Assembly: GCF_036784765.1 (NCBI RefSeq)
Contig: NZ_CP136651.1
Location: 310,001-374,000, forward strand
DNA from: Novosphingobium sp. ZN18A2
GTDB lineage: Bacteria > Pseudomonadota > Alphaproteobacteria > Sphingomonadales > Sphingomonadaceae
Direction: 5' to 3'
DNA length: 64,000 nt
In this document: piece by piece, positions 51,233-59,861 of the stretch
How positions within the stretch are numbered: the stretch's first letter is position 1
Layout of the letters: each line of letters begins with the position of its first letter
Program-made: the position numbers and the translations under genes
The notes under the pieces: model-generated
The model's database searches: none
What the model saw: only the letters and a program-made list of their open reading frames with translations
What the model was told of the DNA's origin: nothing

Positions 51233-51262
51233 AACCCGCCGAACCACTTGGTCCGGCGGGTT
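51233..51262. terminator. bidirectional terminator between the EF-hand gene and clpA
   Basis: Arms AACCCGCCG (51233-51241) and CGGCGGGTT (51254-51262), with an inner ACC/GGT extension (51243-51245 and 51250-51252). It is flanked by an A-rich stretch on the left and a T-containing stretch on the right, so it can serve both convergent genes. Confidence 0.8.
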
Positions 51263-51284
51263 GCTTTATCTGTGCTTGCCAGCG

Positions 51285-53684
51285 TCAATCCGCGTCGTCG
51301 GCGCTTGCTTCCGGCGCGGGGCTGGCCGGTCGCTGCTTCTTCGGTGCGGCCTTCTTCTTCGCGGCAGGCTTTTTCTTGCCGACGATCTTGGGCGGAGCCG
51401 GGGTCAGCTCGAACGAAAGCGCGCCATCGGTGGCATCGCCGTCCTTCACGCTGACGTGCACCTCGCCGCCATTCGCCAGCTTGCCGAACAGCAGTTCTTC
51501 GGCCAGGGGTTGCTTGACCTTCTCCTGGATCAGGCGGGCCATCGGCCGCGCGCCATAGAGCCGGTCGTAACCGCGTTTGCCCAGCCAGTTCCTGGCGTCG
51601 CTGTCGAACTGGATGTGAACGTTCTGTTCCGCCAGCTGCAGTTCCAGCTGGAGGATGAACTTGTCCACCACGCGGCTGACCACCTCGTTGCCGAGATAGG
51701 CGAAGGGCACGATCGCATCCAGACGGTTGCGGAATTCGGGGCTGAACATCCGCTTCACCGCTTCGTCGCCCGCGTCGGCCTTTGACACGTCGCCAAAGCC
51801 GATGCCCTGCTTCGCCATGTCGGACGCGCCCGCGTTGGTGGTCATCACCAGCACCACGTTGCGGAAATCCACGGTCTTGCCGTGGTGATCGGTCAACCGG
51901 CCGTTGTCCATCACTTGCAGCAGGATGTTGAACAGATCGGGATGCGCTTTCTCGATCTCGTCCAGAAGCAACACGCAATGGGGCTGCTGGTCGATCGCGT
52001 CGGTCAGCAGACCGCCCTGGTCGAACCCGACATAGCCCGGAGGCGCGCCGATCAGGCGGCTGACCGAATGGCGCTCCATGTATTCGGACATGTCGAAGCG
52101 CACCAGCGGAATGCCCATGATGCTGGCAAGCTGGCGGCTGACTTCGGTCTTGCCGACGCCGGTGGGGCCGGAAAACAGGAACGAACCGATCGGCTTGTCC
52201 GGATCGCGCAGTCCGGCGCGCGACAGCTTCATCGCGGTGGACAGCACTTCGATGGCCTTATCCTGCCCGAAAACGACGTGCTTCAGGTCGCGGCCCAGGT
52301 GTTCCAGCACCTTCTTGTCGTCGCTCGAAACCGACTTGGGCGGGATGCGCGCCATCGTTGCGATGACCTTTTCGATCTCGCGCGCGGTGATCGTCTTCTT
52401 GCGGCGGCTGGGCGGCAGTAACATCTGCATCGCGCCGACCTCGTCGATCACGTCGATTGCCTTGTCGGGCAGCTTGCGATCGTTGATGTAACGGCTCGAC
52501 AGTTCGACCGCGGTCTTGATCGCGTCTGGTGTGTAGCGGACCTTGTGGTGTTCCTCGAACGCGGACCGCAGGCCCTTCAGGATCTTGATGGTATCTTCCA
52601 CCGAAGGTTCGTTCACGTCGATCTTCTGGAACCGGCGCAGCAGCGCGCGGTCCTTTTCGAAGTGGTTGCGGAACTCCTTGTAGGTGGTCGAACCGATGCA
52701 ACGGATCGCGCCGCTGGAAAGCGCGGGCTTCAGCAGGTTGGACGCATCCATCGCGCCGCCGCTGGTGGCGCCGGCGCCGATCACGGTGTGAATTTCGTCG
52801 ATGAACAGGATCGCGTGCGGCATCTTTTCAAGTTCCGACACGACCTGTTTCAGCCGTTCCTCGAAATCGCCGCGATAGCGGGTGCCCGCCAGCAGCGCGC
52901 CCATGTCGAGCGAATAGATCACCGCTTCGGAAAGCACGTCGGGCACGTCGCCTTCCACGATCTTGCGCGCCAGCCCTTCGGCGATGGCGGTCTTGCCCAC
53001 GCCGGGATCGCCCACATAGAGCGGGTTGTTCTTGGAACGGCGGCACAGAATCTGGATCGTGCGGTCCACTTCCGGGCCGCGCCCGATCAGCGGGTCCACC
53101 TTGCCCGAAAGCGCCTTTTCGTTGAGGTTCACGCAGAACTGGTCAAGCGCGGAATCCTTCTTGCCCGCCTTGGCATCGGCCTTTTCTTCCTGCTGCGGCG
53201 GCGCTTCCTCGCTTCCCTTGGGGTTGCGGTTTTCAAGCTGCCGACCGCCCTTGCCGATGCCGTGGCTGATATAGCTGACGGCATCCAGGCGGCTCATGTC
53301 CTGCTGCTGGAGGAAATAGACGGCATAGCTGTCGCGTTCGGAAAACAGCGCGACCAGCACGTTCGCGCCGGTAACCGTGTCCTTGCCCGACGATTGCACG
53401 TGAAGGATCGCGCGCTGGATTACCCGCTGGAAGCCCGCGGTGGGCTGCGGATCGGCCTTTTCCGGCGTTTTCAGCGACTGGTATTCCTGGTCGAGATACT
53501 GGCGCACCACGTCGCCCAGGTCGCCCAGGTCCACGCCGCATGCCGTCATCACCTGCGCGGCGTCGGGATCTTCGATCAGCGCGAGGAGAAGGTGCTCGAG
53601 CGTCGCGTATTCGTGGCTGCGTTCCGACGCGTTGGCGAGCGCGGCGTGCAGCGTTTTCTCGAGACTCTGGGCAAAACTGGGCAT
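51285..53684 (-). CDS. clpA: ATP-dependent Clp protease ATP-binding subunit ClpA
   Basis: Hexameric unfoldase feeding ClpP. The 799-residue protein has the N-terminal double repeat (FAQSLEKTLHAALANASERSHEYATLEHLLLALIED), D1 with Walker A GDPGVGKT, D2 with Walker A FSGPTGVGKTEVSRQLA, and the IGF-type ClpP-binding loop (KQGIGFGD). It ends with a Lys/Ala/Pro-rich tail. The frame is open to 53738, but ATG 53684 is the natural start (MPSFAQSLE). clpS is not adjacent. Convergent with the EF-hand lipoprotein gene. Confidence 0.95.
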   Translation of the reverse strand: MPSFAQSLEKTLHAALANASERSHEYATLEHLLLALIEDPDAAQVMTACGVDLGDLGDVVRQYLDQEYQSLKTPEKADPQPTAGFQRVIQRAILHVQSSGKDTVTGANVLVALFSERDSYAVYFLQQQDMSRLDAVSYISHGIGKGGRQLENRNPKGSEEAPPQQEEKADAKAGKKDSALDQFCVNLNEKALSGKVDPLIGRGPEVDRTIQILCRRSKNNPLYVGDPGVGKTAIAEGLARKIVEGDVPDVLSEAVIYSLDMGALLAGTRYRGDFEERLKQVVSELEKMPHAILFIDEIHTVIGAGATSGGAMDASNLLKPALSSGAIRCIGSTTYKEFRNHFEKDRALLRRFQKIDVNEPSVEDTIKILKGLRSAFEEHHKVRYTPDAIKTAVELSSRYINDRKLPDKAIDVIDEVGAMQMLLPPSRRKKTITAREIEKVIATMARIPPKSVSSDDKKVLEHLGRDLKHVVFGQDKAIEVLSTAMKLSRAGLRDPDKPIGSFLFSGPTGVGKTEVSRQLASIMGIPLVRFDMSEYMERHSVSRLIGAPPGYVGFDQGGLLTDAIDQQPHCVLLLDEIEKAHPDLFNILLQVMDNGRLTDHHGKTVDFRNVVLVMTTNAGASDMAKQGIGFGDVSKADAGDEAVKRMFSPEFRNRLDAIVPFAYLGNEVVSRVVDKFILQLELQLAEQNVHIQFDSDARNWLGKRGYDRLYGARPMARLIQEKVKQPLAEELLFGKLANGGEVHVSVKDGDATDGALSFELTPAPPKIVGKKKPAAKKKAAPKKQRPASPAPEASADDAD

Positions 53685-53858
53685 CTTAGGTCTTTCCGGC
53701 TGGTGCCATTGGGCTCCTCCAGGCCCGTAGATTGCCACGAAAGTGGCTTACGGAGGATGAACGCGCCGCGGGTGCGGGCACGAAGGGGGTTAACGGATAC
53801 AGCGTCGTAAAGCGTATATGGGAACGCCGCGGCTTCGCGTGAAGGGCGGCGATCGTCA

Positions 53859-54074
53859 TCAGGCGTTTCCGCCGGGAGGCGGCGTTCGGAACAAGGCTTC
53901 CGCGGCCACGCGGTGCGCGGCGGCCTTGTCGCGATGCGCGTTAATGCGTGCGATCTCTGTTTCCAGAAGGTCGATACGGTCGCCCAGCTCGTCCTGCGAA
54001 TACGTGTCGAGCGGTTCGCCCGCCAGAAGGTGGGCGGCATCGGAGCGTGTGCGGGGGCGATCGTCGTCGTCCAT
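53859..54074 (-). CDS. DUF1192 family protein
   Basis: A 71-residue protein of the small alphaproteobacterial DUF1192 family: an acidic N-terminus (MDDDDRPRTRSDAAHLLAGEPLD), then SQDELGDRIDLLETEIARINAHRD, a short helical region with leucines spaced as in a coiled coil. Function unknown. The frame is open to 54113, but ATG 54074 gives family length. It lies upstream of clpA on the same strand, 174 bp away. Confidence 0.75.
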   Translation of the reverse strand: MDDDDRPRTRSDAAHLLAGEPLDTYSQDELGDRIDLLETEIARINAHRDKAAAHRVAAEALFRTPPPGGNA

Positions 54075-54185
54075 TGCAACGCACAATCTTGAGCGAGAGA
54101 GCCTTGCTGTCAACCGGCCTGATGGCTAGGGCGTCGCCGGTGTGTCCTTCAGGGCACAGCGGGGGCGGAAAACAGGGACGGACAG

Positions 54186-55184
54186 ATGACCACACTTCCC
54201 GATGAAATGACCGTTGTTGGCATCGATCAGCCCGGCGGTCCCGAAGCCTTGCAGCCGGCGCGCGCGCCGGTTCCCCGGCCGGGCGCGGGCGAAGTGCTGG
54301 TGAAAGTCGCCTTCGCGGGCGTCAACCGCCCGGATGTGGCGCAACGGCGCGGGATGTATCCGCCGCCGCCGGGTGCTTCGCCAATTCCGGGGCTGGAGAT
54401 TTCGGGGCAGGTCGTGGCGCTGGGCGACGGGGTGACGAACCTGCTCCCCGGCCAGAAGGTATGCGCGCTGGTAACGGGCGGCGGCTATGCCGAATATTGC
54501 CTTGCCAAGGCCGCGCATTGTCTGCCGGTACCCGGCAGTCTTCCGCTGGACGCGGCGGCGGCGATGCCCGAAACGCTGTTCACGGTGTGGCACAACGTGT
54601 TCCAGCGCGGCTATGTACGCGAAGGCGAAACGATCCTGGTGCATGGCGGCACCAGCGGAATCGGGTCCATGGCGATCCTGCTGGGCAAGCTGTTCGGCGT
54701 GACCGTGATCGTAACCTGCGGCGGGGCGGACAAGGTTGCGAAGGCGCTGGAGATCGGCGCCGCCCACGCCATCGACTACAAGGCGCAGGACTTCGTGGAA
54801 GAGGTTGCGCGGATCACCGGCGGCAAGGGGGTAAACCTTGTGCTCGACATGGTGGGCGGCGACTATGTTCCGCGCAACATGAACTGTCTTGCCGAAGACG
54901 GCCGCCACGTGACCATCGCGGTGCAGGGTGGCCCCAAGGCCGAAATCAGCCTCGTGCAAGTCATGCTGCGCCGCCTTACGCTGACCGGATCGACACTGCG
55001 TGCGCGGTCGGACGAATTCAAGGCGCTGCTTGCGCAGGAAATCCACGAAACGGTCTGGCCACTGGTGGAAGACGGCAAGCTGCGGCCGGTGATGGATCGC
55101 ACATTCGCGCTGGCGGACGCGGCGCAGGCGCACGAACGGATGGAGCAGGGCGGCCACATCGGCAAGATCGTGCTAAAGGCATGA
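54186..55184 (+). CDS. NAD(P)H:quinone oxidoreductase (zinc-free MDR family)
   Basis: A 332-residue medium-chain dehydrogenase/reductase of the quinone oxidoreductase / PIG3 type. It has VKVAFAGVNRPDVAQRRGMYPPPPGAS, GQKVCALVTGGGYAEY, the nucleotide-binding loop VHGGTSGIGSMAILLGKL, and the ITGGKGVNLVLDMVGGDY segment. No zinc ligands are present, as expected for quinone oxidoreductases. Substrate in the cell unknown. Followed by the GST gene after 66 bp in the same direction; both suggest redox or electrophile defence. Confidence 0.9.
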   Translation: MTTLPDEMTVVGIDQPGGPEALQPARAPVPRPGAGEVLVKVAFAGVNRPDVAQRRGMYPPPPGASPIPGLEISGQVVALGDGVTNLLPGQKVCALVTGGGYAEYCLAKAAHCLPVPGSLPLDAAAAMPETLFTVWHNVFQRGYVREGETILVHGGTSGIGSMAILLGKLFGVTVIVTCGGADKVAKALEIGAAHAIDYKAQDFVEEVARITGGKGVNLVLDMVGGDYVPRNMNCLAEDGRHVTIAVQGGPKAEISLVQVMLRRLTLTGSTLRARSDEFKALLAQEIHETVWPLVEDGKLRPVMDRTFALADAAQAHERMEQGGHIGKIVLKA

Positions 55185-55250
55185 TCGGCGTCATGGGCTG
55201 GTGAGGCAAACGTCAGATTCGGGCCACTGGGCCGAGGCGGAGAGGATGCA

Positions 55251-55871
55251 ATGGACAAGCTGACGCTTCACGAAGACCCCCGCAGCGGCAATTGCTACAA
55301 GATCAGGCTCACCGCCGCATTGCTGGGCCTGCCGGTAGAACGGGTGGAATACGATATCCTGAAAGGCGATACGCGCACGCCGGCCTTCCTGGCGAACGTC
55401 AACGCCAACGGGCGCATTCCGGTGTTGCAGATCGGCAAGCGTTTCCTGCCCGAAAGCAATGCGGCCTGCTGGTTCCTGGCGAAGGGAAGCGAGCTTGTTC
55501 CCGCGGACCGGTTTGCCGAAGCGGACATGCTGCGCTGGATGTTCTTCGAACAGTACAATCACGAACCCAACATCGCGACGCTGCGGTTCTGGCTGCATTT
55601 CGTGGGCCGCGCGAACCTGACCGAAGCGCAGGATGCGCAGGTGGAGGCGAAGTGGCTGGCGGGTTGCGCCGCGCTGCGCCTGATGGACGAACAGTTCGCC
55701 AGGCGCGACTGGCTGGTGGGCAAGAGCCTGACGCTCGCCGACATTGCGCTGTTTGCCTACACCCATGTCGCCGAAGACGGCGGCGCCTTTCACCTGGACG
55801 ATTTTCCCCACGTTAAGGCATGGATCGAAAGGGTTCGGGCGGTGCCGGGATTCGTGCCCATGACGTCCTAG
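55251..55871 (+). CDS. glutathione S-transferase family protein
   Basis: A 206-residue GST: N-terminal thioredoxin-like domain with LHEDPRSGNCYKIRLTAALLG (the Ser/Cys region binding glutathione), FLANVNANGRIPVLQIG, and ESNAACWFLA, and the C-terminal helical domain with WLVGKSLTLADIALFAYTHVAEDGGAF. The likely reaction is conjugation or peroxide reduction with glutathione. Its TAG stop lies within the left arm of a 272-bp inverted-repeat element, which therefore defines the C-terminus. Confidence 0.9.
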   Translation: MDKLTLHEDPRSGNCYKIRLTAALLGLPVERVEYDILKGDTRTPAFLANVNANGRIPVLQIGKRFLPESNAACWFLAKGSELVPADRFAEADMLRWMFFEQYNHEPNIATLRFWLHFVGRANLTEAQDAQVEAKWLAGCAALRLMDEQFARRDWLVGKSLTLADIALFAYTHVAEDGGAFHLDDFPHVKAWIERVRAVPGFVPMTS

Positions 55872-56138
55872 GCGGCGTGGACAAATTCCGCGTGGATCAC
55901 GGTTGCCGCCAGATTGGCGCAGGATAGGCGCGAAGGCGCGGGAAGAGCGGGTCTCTTTCAAGCCTGAGCAACGACGCCAGCGCCAATCTGGCGGCAACCC
56001 CTGCGGGGCCGGGCCAAAAACCGCCATTTCGGCGTCGGCTTAGCTGGAAATATCGGCATATTCCTGCGCTTCGCCTCCTTGAACTGGCGGTTTTTGACTC
56101 CGGCCGTGACCGCGCGGAATTTGCCCACGCCGCCTAGG
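55867..56138. repeat. 272-bp inverted-repeat element (MITE-like or structured RNA)
   Basis: The outer arms 55867-55892 and 56113-56138 are 26 bp long, match at 25 of 26 positions and both end in CCTAGG. With a 1-nt gap, pairing continues inward over TCACGG. Inside lie two further hairpins: perfect 20-bp arms 55901-55920 / 55980-55999 with a 59-nt loop, and perfect 12-bp arms CAAAAACCGCCA / TGGCGGTTTTTG (56015-56026 / 56085-56096). No transposase is encoded. The left arm supplies the stop codon of the GST gene. It fills most of the 388-bp gap before the next gene. Mobile origin is inferred. Confidence 0.7.
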
Positions 56139-56259
56139 CACTGGCGGTGCTGCAAAAATCCGGGCAAGGTAAATTTCCCGGTCGTTTCAAAAGCGTGCCG
56201 GGTTCCATCGATGGCCGCAAATTGAGCGATACGACATGCACCTGGACAGCCGCCGATAA

Positions 56260-57093
56260 ATGATCCGGGGCTTTCTTCGAACGATTGCGAAAGGGCTGAC
56301 CGAAGCCGGTGCCGCTGCGCAGTCCCTCTTCGGTGATCGGACGCTTGCAAGGCCGTTGAAGCGCGATCGCTTTGTTGCCGGCATCAACCGCGACTCGTGT
56401 CTGGAGATCGGCCCGTTCGACAATCCGGTTCTGCGGGGTGAACGCGTTCGCTATTTCGACATACTCGACCGGGAGGCTCTTGTGATCCGGGCCGGGCAAC
56501 ATGCCCGGTCGTTTTCAGGCGTGCCGGAGATTCACTATGTATCGCCCACGGGCGATCTGCGGATCGTCGATCGCAGGTTCGATTGCATATTGAGTTCGCA
56601 CGTCATCGAACACCAGCCCGACCTGGTGCGCCACCTGCAGGACGTAGGCAACCTTTTGGCGGACGGCGGCGCCTACTATGCAATCGTACCGGACAAGCGA
56701 TATTGCTTCGATCGGTTCAATGCCCTGACTGAGATCGGGGATGTGCTGGATGCGCATATCGACCGGCGCCGCGTTCACACTCCCTCCGCGGTGCGGGATC
56801 ATCTAGAAAATGTCACGCATAACAATGCCTTGAGGCATTGGCTGGGACATCATGGAATGCCCGCAATAGAGAAGAATTCCGGAATCCGGGCAGCCGCGCA
56901 ACTGGCGTGCGGGCGTGCCGCCCGGGGCGAATATGTCGACGTTCACGCCTGGATGTTCACACCCGGCTCCTTCGTCGAAATAGTGACCGAACTGAACCGC
57001 AGGGGGCTGACGCCACTCGTCCCCGAATTCGTCTCCGACACGCGTTTCGGCAGTCAGGAATTTTATGCGAGGTTGACGAAAGCGGCCGCCTAG
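56260..57093 (+). CDS. class I SAM-dependent methyltransferase, unknown substrate
   Basis: A 277-residue methyltransferase: motif I CLEIGPFDNPVLRG (about 47-60), then YFDILDREAL, and the D-rich RFDCILSSHVIEHQPDLVRHLQDVGNLL segment seen in Methyltransf_11-type enzymes that act on small molecules or glycans. The pattern LEIGPFDNP is found in polysaccharide-associated methyltransferases, but no glycan genes lie nearby. Codon use looks less GC-biased than the neighbours (AAT, ATA and similar codons are frequent), and an inverted-repeat element precedes it, so acquisition by transfer is possible. Confidence 0.75.
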   Translation: MIRGFLRTIAKGLTEAGAAAQSLFGDRTLARPLKRDRFVAGINRDSCLEIGPFDNPVLRGERVRYFDILDREALVIRAGQHARSFSGVPEIHYVSPTGDLRIVDRRFDCILSSHVIEHQPDLVRHLQDVGNLLADGGAYYAIVPDKRYCFDRFNALTEIGDVLDAHIDRRRVHTPSAVRDHLENVTHNNALRHWLGHHGMPAIEKNSGIRAAAQLACGRAARGEYVDVHAWMFTPGSFVEIVTELNRRGLTPLVPEFVSDTRFGSQEFYARLTKAAA

Positions 57094-57205
57094 ACAGCGC
57101 CGCGCCCCGCCGCTTGAATATCCGCGCGCGAAACGGTGCAATTGCCGTCGAATGCCATCGCCTCTTGCTGTTCGGGGCCGATAGGCCTACATCGTCGGAG
57201 TGTCC

Positions 57206-57227
57206 GGCCGCTCCGCAAGGGGCGGCC
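57206..57227 (+). terminator. hairpin with GCAA tetraloop after the methyltransferase gene
   Basis: GGCCGCTCC and GGGGCGGCC pair with one T-G wobble around a GCAA loop. Only CTTATTG follows, so the T run is poor; likely a terminator. Confidence 0.6.
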
Positions 57228-57258
57228 CTTATTGTATCCGCATTCGGAGTAACCGCCC

Positions 57259-57969
57259 GTGAGCAACCAGCCCACGTATCCGCTGATGCCGCACGCGACC
57301 GCGTCGTGGCTCGTCGACAACACCGCGCTCACGTTTGAGCAGATCGCGGAATTCTGCGGCCTGCACGTGCTTGAGGTCCAGGCCATGGCCGATGACCTGG
57401 CGGGTGCGAAATACACCGGCCGCGATCCGGTGCATTCCGGCGAACTGACGCAGGAAGAGATTGAACGCGGCCAGGCCAATGCCGATTACAAGCTGAAGAT
57501 GCAGAAGGCGCCGCTTTCTGTCAGCCGCACCAAGGGGCCGCGCTATACGCCGGTTTCAAAGCGACAGGACAAGCCCGACGGTATCGCCTGGATCCTGCGC
57601 AACCACCCGGAAATCACCGATGCGCAGATCGGCAAGCTGATCGGCACCACGCGCACCACCATCGCCGCGATCCGCGACCGCACGCACTGGAACATCTCCA
57701 ACATCAACCCGAAAGACCCGGTTACGCTGGGCCTTTGCTCACAGCGTGAGCTTGATGCGATCGTGGCGAAGGCCGCGAAGAAGGCCGGCGTCGTCGACGA
57801 GGAAGAGCTCGCGCCCGACCAGCGCCTTGGCAGCGACCGCGAGGCGCTGATCGAGGAGCTGCGGGCAGAGCGCGAAGCCGCCGCCAAGGCTGCTTCCGAA
57901 GCCGCGCAGGAAGCAGAGGCGCAGGCATGGCTCGAAGCGCGCCGCCGCGAGGGCGTTTCGGACAGCTGA
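57259..57969 (+). CDS. trcR: cell cycle transcriptional regulator TrcR (DUF1013)
   Basis: A 236-residue protein of the DUF1013 family, almost restricted to alphaproteobacteria and reported as the cell-cycle regulator TrcR in Rhodobacter-type bacteria. Signatures: PLMPHATASWLVDNTALTFEQIAEFCGLHVLEVQAMADD, a helix-turn-helix-like N-terminus, GKLIGTTRTTIAAIRDRTHWN in the middle, and a long C-terminal Ala/Glu-rich helix (REAAAKAASEAAQEAEAQA). GTG 57259 is the start, with CGGAG upstream. A strong hairpin follows the gene. Confidence 0.88.
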   Translation: MSNQPTYPLMPHATASWLVDNTALTFEQIAEFCGLHVLEVQAMADDLAGAKYTGRDPVHSGELTQEEIERGQANADYKLKMQKAPLSVSRTKGPRYTPVSKRQDKPDGIAWILRNHPEITDAQIGKLIGTTRTTIAAIRDRTHWNISNINPKDPVTLGLCSQRELDAIVAKAAKKAGVVDEEELAPDQRLGSDREALIEELRAEREAAAKAASEAAQEAEAQAWLEARRREGVSDS

Positions 57970-58014
57970 TCCGCCAGTTGTCCGCACAACCGGTCATCCG
58001 TGCAAACGGATACG

Positions 58015-58054
58015 AGGAAGGCCGCCGCTCCGGATAAGGAACGGCGGCCTTCCT
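58015..58054 (+). terminator. strong hairpin terminator after trcR
   Basis: Perfect 13-bp arms (58015-58027 and 58042-58054), AGGAAGGCCGCCG and its complement, around a 14-nt loop. It lies 45 bp after the trcR stop. Confidence 0.8.
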
Positions 58055-58146
58055 TGCGTATGGGGGGGCGCGTGCCTTTCGCCTTCTGCCTCACCGTTCG
58101 CCGGGCGGGGCGATCCGGTGGCCTGGCCCGATCAGCTGGCCCCCGA

Positions 58147-58620
58147 TCAGCTGGCCAACGTCAGGTGCGCGCCGCCTTCGCCGTCGTCCGCGTCGGAAGC
58201 GGTATCGGTCGACGCGGCCGGAGCGGCGGCGTTGCCACGCGGCGCGAACTTGCCGTTCACTTCCGCACCCTGTTCGATCGTCAGCGCGTCATAGGAAACA
58301 TCGCCCGTGATGCGTGCGGATTTCAGGATCACCAGTTCCGCCACGTCGATCGATCCGTGAACGTGGCCGGCAAGGCGCGCGCTCTGCGCCCTGATCGCGC
58401 CTTCGACATGGCTCTGTTCGCCCTGGACGAGCGAGGCGCACGCGATGTCGCCCTCTATCCGGCCGTCGATGTGCAGGTCGGCACTGGCGCTGACATTGCC
58501 GGTGACGGCAAGGTCCGCACCGAAAACCGAGAAGGTGGGATTGGCGCTGTTGCGGGGAGCTGCCATGGAACTAGCCGTTGCTGCCTGCCGCGCTGCCGGC
58601 GCTGGCTTCTTCTGAAACAC
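58147..58620 (-). CDS. bactofilin
   Basis: A 157-residue polymer-forming cytoskeletal protein: MFQKKPAPAARQ at the start, then the beta-helix SVFGADLAVTGNVSASADLHIDGRIEGDIACASLVQGEQSHVEGAIRAQ built from repeating short strands. It scaffolds peptidoglycan enzymes in cell-shape control. It starts with GTG at 58620, chosen because GGAGG lies 9 nt upstream; an in-frame ATG at 58566 lacks such a site. The start lies inside the 3' end of the M23 gene, giving a 50-bp overlap. Confidence 0.9.
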   Translation of the reverse strand: MFQKKPAPAARQAATASSMAAPRNSANPTFSVFGADLAVTGNVSASADLHIDGRIEGDIACASLVQGEQSHVEGAIRAQSARLAGHVHGSIDVAELVILKSARITGDVSYDALTIEQGAEVNGKFAPRGNAAAPAASTDTASDADDGEGGAHLTLAS

Positions 58621-59731
58621 TGCTGCTTGCCTCCAGGAAGGGACGCGGGTTGACCGGACGGTCGTGAATCCGGACTTCGAAATGCAGGTGCGGGCCGGTG
58701 GAGCGGCCGGTGCTGCCGATCTTGCCGATCTCGGCGCCCGCCTTCACCATCTCGCCGACATGGGCCTCTACCCGCGACATGTGGCCATAGCGCGTTTTCA
58801 GCCCGTTGCCGTGGTCGATTTCAACGCAGTTGCCATAGCCCGAACGCGGACCGGCCCAGACGACCTTGCCTTCGGCCGCGGCGAAGATCGGCGATCCGGT
58901 CGGTCCCGGAAAGTCGATGCCGGGGTGGAACGATGCCGCGCCGGTGAACGGGTCGCGCCGATAGCCGAAGCTGCTGGAAATGGCGGCGAGGTTCGACGGC
59001 AGCGTGTTGGGAATGCCGGCCAGCCCCTGTTCCAGCGCATCCATCTTCGCAAGGCTGGCGCCCAGGCGCGCGAAGCGCGGGTCAACCTGGCCGTTGGCGC
59101 CGGTGGTAAGCAGCTCAAGCGGGCCGCCCTTCGCGGCATCGGACTGTTCCGATGCAAGGATCAGCGACGGGTTCAGCCCAACGCGGCGGATCGCCGTTTC
59201 CGCCTTTTCGGAACGCTGGTCCGCATAGGCGGTCAGCCGTTCGACGAAGGCGATCTGGCGCGCTTCCATGCGGGCCAGCGGCGCGGCTTCGGGCATGACC
59301 ATGCTGATCTTCTTCAGCGCGCTTGCATCGGCGGCATCCGATCCGTCGGCCTGAGCAGGAGCGGAAGGAAGATCGCCGATTGCGCCTTCAACCGTCTTTT
59401 CGATAAAGTCCTGCCGGCGCTGCAGGTCGGCTTCCACGCCCGAAAGGTCCTTGCGGTATTTCTGCACGCGGTTTTCAGAGCGGGCGACAGCGGCTTCACG
59501 CGCGTTGAGGACCGATTTCTGGCGCAGTGCCATCGCCTGCTGGACAAGCGCGAACCCCATGATCGCGACCCAGACGAGCAGCGCGACAGCGACCAGCGCC
59601 GCGGCGGCAACCTGCAAGCGCGAAGATACGCGGATGAAACGAACCTGACCCTGCGAACGCATGAAAAATTCGCGTTCCGGGAACCAGCTCCGCAAGCGGG
59701 CGAAAAGCCCGTCTTGTGTAGCGGTATGCAA
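58571..59731 (-). CDS. M23-family metallopeptidase coupled to bactofilin
   Basis: About 386 residues: a cytoplasmic start, one membrane helix (AAALVAVALLVWVAIMGFALV), a long periplasmic coiled-coil-like region (NRVQKYRKDLSGVEADLQRRQ), and the M23 domain with FHPGIDFPGPTGSPIF and GPHLHFEVRIHDRPVNP holding the zinc ligands. In other bacteria a bactofilin recruits such an M23 enzyme (LmdC/Csd1 type) to sites of curvature or budding. Start uncertain: TTG 59731 keeps the conserved ATQ...WFPEREFF stretch; ATG 59662 is the alternative. Confidence 0.88.
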   Translation of the reverse strand: MHTATQDGLFARLRSWFPEREFFMRSQGQVRFIRVSSRLQVAAAALVAVALLVWVAIMGFALVQQAMALRQKSVLNAREAAVARSENRVQKYRKDLSGVEADLQRRQDFIEKTVEGAIGDLPSAPAQADGSDAADASALKKISMVMPEAAPLARMEARQIAFVERLTAYADQRSEKAETAIRRVGLNPSLILASEQSDAAKGGPLELLTTGANGQVDPRFARLGASLAKMDALEQGLAGIPNTLPSNLAAISSSFGYRRDPFTGAASFHPGIDFPGPTGSPIFAAAEGKVVWAGPRSGYGNCVEIDHGNGLKTRYGHMSRVEAHVGEMVKAGAEIGKIGSTGRSTGPHLHFEVRIHDRPVNPRPFLEASSSVSEEASAGSAAGSNG

Positions 59732-59845
59732 GATGTACGACCCCAATCCCGTCTTTGGACATCGGTTGCCTAGCGACGGGGGGTTAACGGGTCGAATCGT
59801 CAGGTGCGGACTCGGGGTGAACTGTGCGACTCCCCCGATGAATCG

Positions 59846-59861
59846 TTTACACTCGTGTAAA
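59846..59861. promoter_or_regulatory. 16-bp palindrome between M23 and proA
   Basis: TTTACACTCGTGTAAA has perfect 7-bp arms and a 2-bp centre, a typical form for dimeric repressors. It lies in the 272-bp gap between the divergent M23 and proA genes. Which gene it controls is unknown. Confidence 0.4.

Noticed and set aside
55958..56350. 130-residue minus-strand frame over the inverted-repeat element
   Set aside because: It runs across the hairpins, has no Shine-Dalgarno or known domain, and is best explained as chance coding through the repeat.
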